NCBI GenBank assembly: GCA_005784505.1
Contig: VCAZ01000090.1
Coordinates: 62,001-126,000, forward strand
Origin: Bagarius yarrelli
Taxonomy: Eukaryota; Chordata; Actinopteri; Siluriformes; Sisoridae
Direction of reading: 5' to 3'
Length of the DNA stretch: 64,000 bases
Shown: piece by piece, positions 25,455-38,154 of the stretch
How positions within the stretch are numbered: the first letter of the stretch is position 1
Layout: each line of letters begins with the position of its first letter
The notes under the pieces: generated by a model
The model's database searches: none
What the model was told of the DNA's origin: nothing
The model's input: only the letters and a program-made list of their open reading frames with translations
Translations under genes and position numbers: made by a program

Positions 25455-25727
25455 ATGCTTAAAGGCCCTACAGTGACAGCTTGGCAGTGGTGGGGCTTGA
25501 ACCCTGATCCTCCTATCAACAACCCAGAGCCTTAACCCTATATGCTTTCACTGGATGTCCTACCCAAGCCATTACATTTACATTCACATTCATTATACAA
25601 TTGACCAGTTAAGTATTAAGGGCGTTGTTCAGGGGCCGAACATCAACAGCTTGGTGGGGCTAGGAATTGAACCCATGATCTTCTGATCAACAGTCAAATA
25701 CCTTAATTACTAAGCCACCACCCTCTA
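25455..25727 (-). repeat. two adjacent antisense SINE copies
   Basis: Copy one (about 25455-25560) has 'ggcagtggtggggcttgaac' and 'aacccagagccttaacc'. Copy two (about 25570-25727) has 'caattgaccagttaagtatt', 'aggaattgaacccatgatct' and 'ataccttaattactaagcca'. Both retain the tRNA-like head in reverse complement. Confidence 0.7.
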
Positions 25728-25799
25728 AATGCATAAAAGCATGCAGATACAGTCGAAATAAACTATACAACTCCAGTTTCTGTCACATGAAATGTCTAA

Positions 25800-26155
25800 A
25801 TAGCACCACCCTCTCTCAGATCCACAAGTACTGCTCGGCTTGTTCCACCATCCCCTAGGACACAAGGTAGGTCTTCCTCAAGACTTTTTTCTGTTCAGGC
25901 ACCAAGATGGTGAAATAAACTTCCCATCAATGTCAGAACAGCAGAGTCACTGGCTGTCTTCAAGAGGCATTTGAAAACTCATCTCTTTCCTAAATACCTT
26001 GCTCTTGACATTAAAAAAAAAAACATGACTCTTTTCAACAGTTTTTTGTTGTTGCACTGATTTGTAAACTATTGTATCAGTATTGAGCTGTTTAATGATG
26101 TGACTCAAAGCAAGCTCTGGACAAGAGCGTCTGCTAAATGATGTAAATGTAAATG
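25800..26155 (+). repeat. interspersed repeat B, long sense copy
   Basis: The longest copy: 'gcaccaagatggtgaaataa', 'aatgtcagaacagcagagtc', 'tggctgtcttcaagaggcat', then 'tattgagctgtttaatgatg' and a tail 'gtctgctaaatgatgtaaat' in a short aaatgt tandem. The head-to-tail structure suggests a non-autonomous element. The superfamily is unknown to me. Confidence 0.7.
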
Positions 26156-26749
26156 TAAATCAAGAAAAAAATCTTAGCATGACCATGGCATTGACCCCCA
26201 CTTAACCTGTGTATATTTTATGACTGCAGTTTTTTTTTTTTCCACTGAACACTAAATACTGGATAGGGTGAAATTTCATTACATGATGACAAACTGTGCA
26301 CTACGGGCTACGTTCTAGCTTCATCAATGTGCTGGGAGAAAAGAAGAAGAACAATGGTGTGGATCAGTGTACTAGGCAGAGGAGACAAGGCCAATTTGGC
26401 TGACACATCAAATGAGGATGTGAACAAAAGCTCATCTATTGAAGGCGAACAAAAAAGTCTGTGCGAGAGGTAGAAAAGATTGAGATAGGAAGCTCTGGAG
26501 ATTGCTTTGGCAAAAGGAAAATGTTTACTCTGCTGAGGTGGAACAGAACAGGAAGCTGAAGACAAATGATTTGGCATCGGGACAGAAAGCTGAATAAGGC
26601 TGTGTGTGTGTGTGTGTGATTTCAACTGTGTTGTTTGATCTGGAGCACTGTGTGTACCTGTACCGCTGAGTGTGTGTGCACTGCTGTTTGATGGAGCATT
26701 GTATTCATACAGCTCTGCCAAAGGCCTGTGGATAAAAGTAACCAAAGTG

Positions 26750-26850
26750 ACCATCCATCCATTGCCTATATTCGCTTATTTCTAATTAGGGTAACAAGGA
26801 TGTGCTGGAGACCATCCCAGCTGTCATTAGGCGAAGTTCAGGGGTACAAT
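26750..26850 (-). repeat. ccatccatc-family repeat, short copy
   Basis: 'gaccatccatccattgccta' and 'attagggtaacaaggatgtg' match the start of the 9620 repeat. Truncated. Confidence 0.5.
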
Positions 26851-26869
26851 CTCAATCAATCTTAGTCAC

Positions 26870-27215
26870 TCTTTCGCCTATAATAACCTCAGAGTATCTA
26901 GAATGGTTTTCTACTAGACTGGGACTGTGAGGATTCGTTTATTTAGTCACAATAGTATTAATGAGATTAGACACTAATGTTTAAATACGGAGGTTTGGGG
27001 TTCAGTCCGGGTTTCAGTTTATCCCAAAGGGTGTTCATTTTATATACTTCAGAATTAGGGATCTGTACAGGACAGAGTTCCTCCAGTTCTTCCAGAAGAT
27101 CTTCCACTCCATACTATCCAGAACCCATGGAGCTCAGGGGCTTTGTACACTGGGGCATTGCGGGACATTGCTTGAGTCTCTTAATGTTTTTTTGTTTCCA
27201 CAAAGTTTGGGTCAT
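26870..27215 (-). pseudogene. Tc1-like transposase relic
   Basis: The + strand is the reverse complement of a Tc1-like transposase 3' half as I know it from fish: 'taatgagattagacactaat', 'ggtttggggttcagtccggg', 'tttatcccaaagggtgttca', 'gttcttccactcca'-like words and a 'cactggggcattg' block. In reverse the last corresponds to the region encoding 'DNAPVHK'. The frame is broken repeatedly and both terminal inverted repeats are missing. Confidence 0.65.
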
Positions 27216-27340
27216 TTAATATTTGAGGTGAAGTTATTTTCTCTAAAAAACATCTATATGTTTGTTTGTTCAGTGGCAGGTTTAAGGTCAGGGTTTTGGT
27301 TTATTGTTTGGTATATGGTTGCATTGTTGGTAAGTGAGCT

Positions 27341-27342
<2 letters not shown>

Positions 27343-27389
<47 letters not shown>
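27343..27389. repeat. (GT)n microsatellite
   Basis: About 46 bp of GT. Between 27390 and 28200 nothing else is recognised. Confidence 0.95.
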
Positions 27390-27393
<4 letters not shown>

Positions 27394-28202
27394 CTTTCTT
27401 TTAACAGGCTCTGTTCTCCGTCTGTACCTGAAAATAAATAACACACAACTGATATCATTTTCATTCACCACAGGAAATTGGGAGGTCATCCAAGAATGGA
27501 GGAGGGTCACCAAAGGCCTCAGATTTCCTGATCCACCCAAACAAAGACAAAAAAAAAAAAAGAAAGAAAATCGGCTTATTATTATTTCTATAGTTTATTC
27601 AGTCATTTCCAAACCTCTTTGGTGTCAATACAGCTGTAGTCTGGTTTCTATCTTCCTGCTATCATCCAAGGGATATTCCAGAACCCCCCCTACAGTTGTC
27701 AGCTTCGTCTGGTTGTGATTTTCAGATTTCTGATTTGGTGACAATGTGAATTGTTAAGTCGTTTTTTTTTTTAAAAGTTTGTTACATGTTTTCCCATAAC
27801 TTAAAAAAATCTGATGTTTCCATATGCATCTTTCATATAAAAAATAATTACTTAAGAGAGAAGATATACAATTTGAGTGTTTCTTCTTTTTTTTAGATTT
27901 TGTCGAAATTTACTGTATTGTATTTCATATTTACATCCAATCATAAGCATAAACACTTCAGGACTGGACTAAACGATGAATACGGAAAACCCACATATCA
28001 GCAGTGACATCTAGTGGCGCAAAAAGTCACTGAAAACACCTTATAACTTCTAGCGCAACTTCTAACTGTCATAAGTATAGCCGTTTGCTCGATTGCTATA
28101 TGTTTGCAAGTATTTTAGTTGCACTATATTTCTATAGAGCTTTTAAAACCCCACAGAATTCCAGATATAGTGTGATCAAGCCAGTGGTGCAACGACTCGA
28201 AG

Positions 28203-28510
28203 AGTGATCTACTTGTGGTTGATTGATTTGTTGGTTGGTTGATTAATTGATTAGTTGGTTGACTTGTGGTTGGTTGATTAATTAGTTGGTTGGTTGACTG
28301 ACTGATTGGTTGGGTTGTTGATTGATTAATTGGTTGGCTGACTGATTAATTGATTGGTTGGTTGACTGGTTTGTTAATTGATTGTTTGGTTGATTGACTG
28401 TTCGGTTGGTTGATTGATTGGTTGGTTGGTAGGTTGGTTTGTTGATTAGTTGGTTGATTTGTTGATTGATTGGTTGGTTGGTTTATTGATTGATTGATTG
28501 ATTGATTACA
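28203..28510. repeat. TTGRTTGR minisatellite
   Basis: About 300 bp built from TTGA, TTGG and TTAA tetramers in irregular order. The minus strand reads as an Asn-Gln-Pro-Ser string, an artefact of the repeat. Confidence 0.9.
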
Positions 28511-28874
28511 CTGTTTATCAGACTGCAAGCAAAAATATTGTTTCAGCTGTAAATTATTTTTTTAATAAGCCATCAGTTTTTATCTCAATTCCAATTAATC
28601 AAAGTTTCCTGTTATCACCTGCTATAAATAATCCCATCACTCAGTTTTCTCTCTATTGAAGTAAGCTGCAGCTTGTTACCAAGAACCCAAGACATGGTCT
28701 TCTTAATGTGCAGCTCTATACATCGAATTGTAATTTAAGACAGGATATTTTTCTCTTTGAAAACTTTTAGAAAAAAATGTTTGTAAAGTGAATATGTATA
28801 CAGCAGAATATGTATATGTATATAAATATGTACTACACAAAAACACAATATAACACAGTGTGAAATTACAGGGA

Positions 28875-29135
28875 GACATTTCGATTTTTCTGAAAGCAAT
28901 CTTCGCGGTTAGCCCACCTCTTCTCATGATGTGTAGCTTTTCTAAAAAAGTCAGACTGAAAATGGATTTTTAAGTGGAGAATTTTTATGAAGAGAATAAA
29001 CTGTTGGGGGGAAAAAAAATACAATTCAGTGAAACAAATATTAGAATTTAGGTTGTAAATGTAAGCCAGTATCTGATATTGTTTGGGCCAGGACCTTGCT
29101 GGCCCTGACTGCACACCACTGATATACAGTATCAT
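28875..29135 (-). mobile_element. short hAT-like copy related to 7440-8870
   Basis: Left part 'tgtagcttttctaaaaaagt' and 'gatttttaagt' match 7575-7620. Right part 'caaatattagaatttaggtt', 'gtaaatgtaagccagt' and 'tgactgcacaccactg' match 8765-8865. The middle 1.1 kb of the longer copy is absent. It looks like an internally deleted derivative. Confidence 0.6.
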
Positions 29136-29749
29136 TTAAAAGCTACTTCTTTTTGTTTATGCCGTGGGCAGCCATGTTGATTTTACACTTTTACACTTGA
29201 CTTTACACTTCTGTCTCTTTTCTTCTGCAGGGTTTTGTCTAGTCTTTGTTTATAATATATGAGCTATGTTTTTAAAAAGGTTAAATACGTTTTGTACCAA
29301 TGACGAAGTTAAAAATTTGTCTTACATAGTAGTTCACAGGATTTATCCAGCATGTTTTGGAATGATTCAAAGTAAACATTTTATTTAGAAATGTAAATTA
29401 ATAGAAGACTCAGATGTGTAATGAAGATTTGTTTACTTGGTGCGATTTTGTTATTTTCAGAATGAGATTTTGAAAGATAAAGCACAACATATTTATTTAG
29501 TTCTTTATTAAACTAGAAAAGTATCATATACATAAAAAAGAAGGAATAACCGACAACATTATTATTCAAATGCATTAAAATACATGTGATGTTGTGCAAT
29601 TTATTTTATTTTTGTTATTTATTATTATACATCTTGTTCTTGTTTGCTAGAATCTATTTTTTTTTTAATTCTAAAAAAGAGTTTTCCCTTTTAAAAAAAT
29701 AGAATAAAATAATTTCAAGACGTTCTTAGTTGAATACTGCTCTACCGTT

Positions 29750-29815
29750 CTTCCCGCCTTCCATCGATTAGCTCTGCTATTGATTATACCAGTCTGCCGT
29801 GTTCATCCTTGTACA
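29750..29815 (+). promoter_or_regulatory. 5' leader / promoter-proximal region of carnmt1
   Basis: About 65 bp of less AT-rich sequence ('ttcttcccgccttccatcga') lies upstream of the ATG. No TATA box is evident. The true transcription start cannot be placed. Confidence 0.3.
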
Positions 29816-32800
29816 ATGGCCGACAGCAGCACAGGCACTGAGTCCACAGAAGTAAACCCAGAAGAACGCTTTCTTTACCGGGGGAGAACCCGGTGTTCAC
29901 CGGAGGAAGAAGATAAACTCGAAAGACAACATTTCTGGAAAATTATCAACGCCTTTAAATACTACAGGTAGCGATTCCGCCATTTTGTTAACCTCATCAG
30001 TTTTTTAGCAGTGTTAGTTAGCAAGACAATAAACCATCATTTTCTTATATATTTATATATTGTATATGTTTTTATATATTTAATAAAAAAATAAGCATTT
30101 TTTTTAACCATGTGTTGTGAATTTTCAACCTCTTCAAATGCACGTTTTGTACACCGGGTTATCAGGTTAAGCATCAAACTGCTCTATGATCCCTACATAG
30201 GTACCCTAGTTAGGGTGTAAACTGTTAACTTTTGCAGCCTACGGGACTTTATAAGTAATAAGGATTTAATTTGTAATCTAGTGTAGTTTGCAGTATGCTT
30301 TGAGTGCTTTGAGTTAACTTGTATAAAAAGAAATAAATTGGTTAAAGTAACATAATAATAGCAGTGATAATAAAATCGATAGTTTTTTGACACATTTTTT
30401 TATTTTAAAATGATGTTTTATTATTATTATAATCTTGCTGCTGCGATTTCTCAGTACTGATTGGTTAGTAATTAATTTAAAAACCACCGTGCTGCAAGTA
30501 GTTCCTGCTAAATGACGGATAATTGATTTATATTATTGCAATTATTTAATGTTATTAAATAATGTTTTTTTTTCTTTTTTACTTTTTTACTTTTTTTGCA
30601 TAATAAAATATTTTATATATAAAAGTTTTTTTTATAAAGATTGACCTAATATTTTTTTCTATGTTGCACAAACAGTGCCAAATATTTGATTATCTTAAGT
30701 AATTGATGTATTAAGAAAAAAATCAAATTATTAATAATGCTATTAGAAAAAAAATTGCTTAAGAAGCAATCCTGGTGTAAGAAATAGCACCGCAACTTGA
30801 AGGATTTTTCTTACAGCATCAGAGTGAATTTTCCTACCTTTACACTTGTCTTTTCTTTGGACCAGGACGCATGTCGAGGAGAATCTAAAGCGGTGCGAGA
30901 GGCAGTACCTCCGTCTTCCTCTTCGTCACCAGCGTCTCCTCTCAGGCTACCTGGACAAGCTGGCTGAGCTCCGGCGCTGCATGGAGTGCAACCACCAGGT
31001 CCTGCGTGCCATCGTCCAGAACTGCACGCACATGTTCGAGAACATGGAGTACGACAAGGATGTAGGTCCAAATACGATGTTAGTGACAAGCAAATATCCA
31101 CACTGCGTTTATACAAGTTCTTTCGACCGGCTGCGCACAGCGTATCGCTGTTCTGAACGTCTTCTTTTCCCTTGTCGGAAAGGAGGACGCCAGGAGGGCC
31201 GGGCCGTCCTCAACGTTCGACATGGACAAGCTGAAGTCCACCATCAAGCAGTTTGTGCGGGATTGGAGCGACGCTGGCAAGGCGGAGAGAGATTCCTGTT
31301 ACAAGCCCATTATTGAGGAGATACAGAGACTGTTTCCTTCGGAAAAGTGGTGCGTGTGTGTATTATATTATACGCTACAGTATTTAGGGTATAACAAATA
31401 GATTTTACGTTTAATTAAAGCAGCTGGCGCATCAGTTTTAGAGTGAACTGATCAGAGCGCACTTGTTATTGTAGTCTCAGATAGCCAGACCTTCAGACAG
31501 AACGTCTGGATCCAGAGCAGTTTTTATTCGGTAATCAGGGCATCTGACTGACATGTAAAGCAACCAGTTGGTTTTGTTTAGCGTCATGTAGAATCCATTC
31601 AATTAGCATGACTTTGAAATCCTTTAAAGTTTTAAGTGCCATATGTTTCATTTAGCCAATGGTTTTTGGGTGTGAGACTCCCTGAGACTATAGTAATTTT
31701 TAAACCCTATAGTTTAGAGATTTAATCCTCAGCCACACTGGCGTGACAGTAATCTAAAAACAACAAAAAAAAACCCTACAAAAAAAGTATTTCTGAATCT
31801 TTGGTCACAGACTTAAGTATGTCACTGGACCACTTGAGAGAAACAAAACATATAGTTCTTATTTCATTTCTTTAGTTAAAAGACAAAAAAAGTTATTTAT
31901 TCAGTAAATCATAATTAATCTTCACTGTATCTTTCAGAAATATGCATGCAGAGCAAGATGTTGGACAAGAATTGTAGCTCAAAGCATTTTATAACACTTC
32001 CATTCCAGCACCGTGTCGGGTTTTTATTTCCCACCTCTTTGCTCACTCCGTGCTCTCTCTTCACTTACTCCTCGCTCTTTGTTCGCTCCATGGAAAAATG
32101 TATGCCTTTTTTATGGCAGACTGTAAATATTTTATTATCGATAAATAGAAAGATATTATTGTATTTCAGTCAGTGGTGTTTAACTGTTTAGCATTTATAT
32201 GAATTTGTTTATTGTCTTTACAGTTGCATTATGGGGCATTAACATGAATTAAACGTATGGCCGCAAATTAATGGCGAAAATAATCAAGCACACCAGCCTT
32301 GTTTGAGTACAATGAAATGAACCAGCTCATTTAAACTCTTGCTTGATATATTCCATTGACAATGAACGCCAATATTTCTTAAGATATCTAATACAAAAAA
32401 ATGTTAAAAAAATTGTACAAGGTAGTCTGTTGACGAAGCCATATTTAAGATAATAAGGGCCCATGTGAATTATGGATCACGGCATCAAATCAGGGCTAAC
32501 TTCCGGGAAAAAAAAGAAAAGAGGAGTGCGAGAGGAATGATTCGTGAGAGTGTGTGTGTCACGTGCATAGGTGATGTGATGTGCGCGTAGGGGTTTAAAA
32601 TGAGCTTGCAGGCTCCTGTTTCCTCATGTGTATATGTGTTACCATCTCGCGGGTTTATTTCACCACACACGCAAGGACTGGTGCACTCGGAGCTTTTTGC
32701 CATTGATTTGCCGCCATAAACTTGTGATGGAACAGTAGTGGAGCGTGCTTAAAGCCACAATGCAACGACTTTCAGAAATTCCGCTCCGACTTTTAAAAAT

Positions 32801-35800
32801 TCTGCTCCGAACTCCAAGAAAAAAATCATGCCATCTCACCCTGCTCACATTCTTTGGTTAAAAGTAGGGCGTTGCAGTTACTACAGCTCCCCCTTTTTGA
32901 TAATAAAAATGTGAATGCAAAACACGAGTTTAGGACCACACATATTGATAGTGGCTTTCCAACATATGAAAAGTACATACGACATAATTATCCAACTTTA
33001 TTAGTGAAAAAATGCATCGAAATATATTTTTCCTCCCTGTGGGATGGACTGAGAGGCAGGGTGGGGATTTGATTGAAAGACACAGTAACCCTGGGTTCAT
33101 TACGCTAGTGATTTTGTGAGCCCTGGTCTTGTTCAGGCGTTGATCTTGTGTTGATTTATTCTTGGATAAAAAAATGAAATAATGTGAGGTTCAACCTCAG
33201 TTATAAACTGTGAGAAAGTTTTCTGTTGAGTGAGTATAAAGACTCGGTCAGATTGAGTGACTCATTTCTCCACAGTGACGTCTCCCAGGTGAAGGTATTG
33301 GTGCCAGGAGCCGGTCTGGGACGCCTAGCATGGGAAATCGCCCACCTCGGTTACTCCTGCCAGGGCAATGAGTGGAGCTTCTTCATGCTTTTCTCCTCAA
33401 ACTTTATCCTTAACAGGTACAACAAAGTGAGGAAAATGACCTCTCCAAAATTATTCGAAAACCCGACCTGGGAGTGATGCTTTTGTTTCGGACTCTATTA
33501 GACCAACTGTGGTTTTAAATGAGGCAAAACACAAGTTGGTATTTATGTCTATGATTTAATTTTAAAGTAATCTCTAAAACCAGAGGATCTGAATTAGAGC
33601 TGAATGATTAATTGAAATTGAGGAGTGTTGCTAAAAACACTGCTAATGCTTGCTAGTGTCATTCAGTCAAGTAGTAAACAACAAAGTACAATTTCAGAAT
33701 TGTTTGCGGCGGTTGCAGCATATAAAAAGACAGTATAAAACACCAGGAGATAACTAACGCCAAAACCCACTGCCTCACTAATGACAAAAGAGGGGTTTAA
33801 AACCTCATCTGCACATATTTTAGCCGTGTTGCAATCCGGCATCTTTACACTGAATAAAGGAATAAAGTTGAGCCGAAACTAAAACACAGACTTGTAGTTT
33901 AGTAGAATGACCTTATTTTGTTTTTACTGTGCTCTATATAAGTGCTGACTTCCAGCTAAAGACTCACTGTCTGCAGTGTGCAGACTTTCCTGTAGACCAC
34001 ATAGGACGGAACACTAGGAAGTGGTTATCCAAGAGGGAGGGACAGACATGCATAACTACTGATAATGTAGCTAGACCTACCTTATTTCGAAAAGGTATAG
34101 GTCTGGATACATTATCAAAAGAGGGCCGTATAAAGGGATCTCAATGACAATTTAAGAATTTTTCAACACAAAGTAATCTCTTATCTACAACTAAGCAAAG
34201 GGCCCCAACAATGACATTTTGGTGGTGCTGGAAATCAAACCCTGTTCTTCCAATTAAACATCCCAAAAAGCACTGCAAAAAACAAAAAAGCATTGATGCT
34301 TATTCTGTTTATTTACTTTGTATTGGGCATTTTAGCCTTTATTGAGCAAATACGTAAAGTATTTTAAAACAATATATAAACTAGCTACCTTGACAGAATT
34401 ATTTAATGTCTAAAATAGAATATTGGATTTTTTGGGGTTTATACAGTGACTGATGAGGAAATTAGAGCAGAGTCCTGTAGTCCAGCCCCAACATTATACC
34501 TAACACTACACCTGGAGCACTAGAGAGCTACTTGAAATGCGAAGAGTGTTACCTGTGTAATAATCTGGAAGAGACTCAAATCCGACAGCTGTAAATGAAC
34601 CCTTATGTAATGTTCAGGTGCGAAAAGGAGAACTCCCTGACTCTGTACCCTTGGATTCACCAGTTCAGTAACAACAAGATGTCTCACGACCAGACGAGAG
34701 GCGTGACCTTCCCAGACGTCAAGCCCCACCATCTCCCTCCCGATTCTGACTTTTCTATGACAGCCGGCGATTTCCTGGAGGTGTATACGGATTCCAGTAA
34801 GTAACACATTTGGCTCAGGATACATACTTTTAGACACTAATACAGAGGTCAACAGACTCAGTATCTAGCAGAGTTTAGCACTAACTTGCCTTAACACACC
34901 AGCCTGTACGTTTTAAATATACCTAGCAAAACCTTGATTAGCTTGTTTTATCTATACTATTCATATCCACTAATTTATTACAGCATGTGTTTTTGGTGGT
35001 GCAGAGAAAAAAATCTCTAATTTATTTTTCTACCAGACACATGGGATTGCGTCGCCACCTGCTTCTTTATCGACACGGCCCACAACGTCCTGGAATATAT
35101 AGAGACCATCTGGAATATTCTAAAACCAGGCGGCGTGTGGATCAATCTGGGTGCGTTTAAGTTCTATGTTATGTATAGAATATTTTTTGTGTTTTTATCT
35201 GTACTTATAAGGGGACAAATACACAATTTTAACCGTTTCCTTTTCACAGACATGTAAATAGCAACAACAGGAAGTGAAACAGGGTGTCCGGGTTTAAACC
35301 CAGTCTTTTACCCTTCCCAAGGGTATTTTTGTTTCGAACAAAATAGAAAAAAGGGGGCATGCTCGTTTCCACCCAAAAATAAAGATGAATCAGAATGCCA
35401 TAGTAGAGCTTTGATGGTTTGGATGGGGCTCATGGAAGAATGTCAACTAGAACTAAATTACCTCTTTTTAACCAGTGGTCATGTGATTGGGGGGGTTCTT
35501 AGATTTTAGGAGAATAGCATGTCAAATAAGGAAAGTAGAGAAGGCGATGGCATGCTACAGTTGATATAATCTAAATTGGAAGACGGCTGTAATTAGACCA
35601 CTAGTTTCTTGTAGCTAAAAGATCCCTATTAATTGTGGGGTTTTTTTTTTAATATTTTAATCCTTGCGGGTTGTTGAAAAGCACTGACTGAGCCATGTTC
35701 TTGAGCAGGACCTCTTCTGTACCACTTTGAGAACATGGCCAACGAGCTATCCATCGAGCTGAGCTACGAAGAAATAAAGGATGTCATGTTAAAATGTGGC

Positions 35801-36068
35801 TTTTTGTTTGAGGTACGGTGACCGTTGAACCGGCAAACTGCTTACACACCTCTGACATGTTCGTATGGATAAACGGCTTTTATTTTCTTCTCACCAGGTG
35901 GAGAGAGAGTCGGTGCTAACTACCTACACGGAAAACGAGCACTCTATGCTGAAGTACCTGTATGACTGTGTGTTTTTCGTGGCACGGAAACCCGTTACGC
36001 CGTACTCCAACTTCCCAAACGGTAAAGACGAGCTCCAATACTCGAAAACACTCGATACGACCATGTGA
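29816..36068 (+). CDS. carnmt1: carnosine N-methyltransferase 1, 8 exons, complete
   Basis: Carnmt1 methylates carnosine to anserine using S-adenosylmethionine. Exons: 29816-29967, 30866-31061, 31183-31349, 33276-33416, 34618-34796, 35037-35150, 35709-35812, 35898-36068. All junctions are GT..AG and phases join without a break, giving 407 residues, close to the human protein of about 409. The start ATG heads 'MADSSTGTESTEV' and the stop is TGA. Exon 1 has 'QHFWKIINAFKYYR'. Exon 4 carries the SAM-binding loop 'VLVPGAGLGRLAWE' and 'GNEWSFFMLFSSNFIL'. Exon 5 has 'LYPWIHQFSNN' and 'DFSMTAGDF'; exon 6 'CFFIDTAHNVLEYI' and 'LKPGGVWINL'; exon 7 'GPLLYHFENMANELSIELS'. These are the conserved blocks of the family, so the call is firm. 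The exon 3/4 junction codon is TG|T (Cys), where I recall Trp in mammals. The C9orf40-like gene follows on the same strand. Confidence 0.95.
32930..33060 (+). repeat. interspersed repeat D, sense, in carnmt1 intron 3
   Basis: 'acatattgatagtggctttc' and 'cataattatccaactttatt' match the reverse complement of 49925-50050 in a trpm6 intron. The family is unclassified. Confidence 0.6.
34061..34116. repeat. imperfect hairpin in carnmt1 intron 4
   Basis: The left arm 'gataatgtagctagacctac' pairs with 'ggtctggatacattatc' downstream across a loop of roughly 9 bases. Nearly all arm positions match, allowing small bulges. Confidence 0.7.
34165..34265 (-). repeat. degenerate SINE in carnmt1 intron 4
   Basis: 'caactaagcaaagggcccca', 'tttggtggtgctggaaatca' and 'ttccaattaaacatccca' parallel the antisense SINE with many changes. 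Confidence 0.5.
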
Positions 36069-36408
36069 CCTTGGACAAAGGGGAACCTTGGGAATTTTAG
36101 CTGTTTTAATATCTAGAATATTGAATTTGTGTTCTTATAAGACACTCTTTGCTTGACTTGGCCTTGAAGGTATATATATTACACCAGGACCTGACATCCT
36201 GTTCACGGATGCGTGTGTATGTGTGTGTGTAGTATTTAATCTTCTGATAAACTCTATTTTCTACCTGATTAATTATAATTCCAAGTTGACTAGGATGGTT
36301 TTAAAACACGATTGAGACACAGTTAAAGCAAACATCTATAAAAGACTGAGTGTGAGTGCATCAACTGTATATCTGTGTATTATAGTTTTAGGTTTTTTTA
36401 TTTTATTC

Positions 36409-36414
36409 AATAAA
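36409..36414 (+). terminator. AATAAA polyadenylation signal, probable for carnmt1
   Basis: AATAAATAAA lies about 340 bp after the carnmt1 stop codon in an AT-rich 3' UTR. It is the first canonical hexamer noticed downstream. Confidence 0.5.
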
Positions 36415-37044
36415 TAAATTGACTCCATCCAAAAGCCAACAAGCTACGCATAGCATGTGTGTGTCCATGCTCTTAATGAATCAAATGCTGCTTAAAACGT
36501 GGCCTGGCCACCAATATACACTTCTTCTTAGACATTGTTTCTACTAAGGTAAGAAACAAAGCTTTTTCTGTGAAACATGCACACGTGGAACGAAAAAAAA
36601 GGCTTATCGTAGCATTGCTGGATATGTCCATTTTTGCCACAGACTACATTCACTGGAAGCATTTCTATGAATGTTGCATTGCTGATAAGGAACTGATGTG
36701 TTTTTCTTTTTACACTTTGTTTATTAAAAAAAAAAAAAGGTTAAAAATGCTAAGGAAAAAAAAGTTAAACTGCTTTCAATGTGGTTTATTAAAAGTTTTT
36801 TATATTGGCTTTGACTTTTAATGAAAATTTGTGAAAAGAATTGATGAGACAGATCATTGAAATATAGATACTGTATTTTTCAAAAATTTTACTGTGCTAG
36901 AAACAATACGGCTCCATCTGAAATCGCAAAACTAATTATGTACTAGATTGTAGTAAGTATGTACTTCTTGACAGTTAAAGTTTTTTCTCTATAGTACGGA
37001 GGTGTATAGTATGAATGAAATTCTGAAAAACTACATTGCCCGTT

Positions 37045-37700
37045 TTAACCCTTTCATAGATAGTGGTCACAACAGTGGACAGCTGTTCAAAAGCTGTTCT
37101 CTAGCATATGCATGGGTTTTGTTGTTATAGTTGCATATAACCCAACACAGTGGGTGCTTGTGCATTATTCTATACACTGCCATCCATAGGCAAGTCATGG
37201 CACCTTCAAGTGCAGGGCCTGATATGCTTCACTATCCTGTAGGCCTTTCTGAGTCAAGTGAGAATGATGCCAGTGGCAGTGATGATGAATGGCTGCCAGA
37301 AAAACAAGGAGAAGGATCAGGATTAGTCAGTGCTAGCAGTAGTAACAGTGATTTTTAGGAGCTGCGAGTGGTGAGGTACCTGAAGATGCTAGGGAGAAAA
37401 ATTTTAATACATTGATGAACAGATTATTTCCTTCACCTCCAGTAAAAAGTCCAGGCCACCCTCTGAGATCAGGTTTGGCCCTGGTAAACACTGGCCTTTC
37501 CTTACCAAAGAAAAAAAATGCCAAAAGATGCCATAATGCTGCATGCACACGAAAAACAAAGTATGTTTACATGCAATGTTTGCCCTGGATGCTTTGCCAA
37601 TTTCCATACAAGATAGATGGAAAATGGAGATAAGAGGGGCGTGTTGTGAGATGATCATAGCAAATCAGAGGGAGAAAGAACATTTGTAGACCCACGGACG
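37045..37700 (+). pseudogene. piggyBac-like element retaining only transposase ends
   Basis: The left end is TTAA followed by 'ccctttcatagatagtggtc', a piggyBac-type terminus with TTAA target. An N-terminal acidic segment reads 'SENDASGSDDEWLPEK' (about 37259-37307). After a frameshift, a second segment has 'LFPSPPVKSPGHPL' and then 'AKRCHNAACTRKTKYVYMQC' (37514-37573), the Cys-rich C-terminal finger of piggyBac transposases. The catalytic DDD core of roughly 400 residues is missing. The right terminus was not located, so the end coordinate is approximate. Confidence 0.65.
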
Positions 37701-38154
37701 ATATATTTTTCTTGTTTAGTTCAATCTACTATAGTTGGCACTTTTTGTAAGGGCATGTAGCACCTGTTAATTGATGCAAACATATTTGTTTGTGCCCTGG
37801 ATGTTATAACATATTTCCTTGAAGTCAGATGGAACTAAACTATTGTAAACAGCAGTAATACTGTTTATAGAGCAATGGACAAAATTTCTCTAGTTTCTTT
37901 TAGAAGATCCTAGAAAACTCCGCTAGGGCTAGACTGAACGTTTTTGCATTGCTTTTAAAAGCATTTAGAATATGTTAACACACAAGAAACCATAAGATTA
38001 GCAGCATAAAAATTATTTTTATAGTTTTCACACAGTATATCATTTTCTGCTATTGATTTGTTAAATACGTATTTCCTTGGTTAAAACGTCGAACGCATGA
38101 TGTCCACTTGAGTAGACGGGTTTGTAAAAGTAAAAAATCCCATGCTACTCTTTC

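Noticed and set aside
28203..28510. CRISPR-like regular repeats
   Set aside because: Tetramer-based minisatellite without spacers, in a vertebrate genome.
28346..28528. Asn/Gln/Ser-rich frame
   Set aside because: Translation of the TTGR minisatellite.
33929..34147. 72-codon frame in carnmt1 intron 4
   Set aside because: No family resemblance; part of it is the inverted repeat at 34061-34116.
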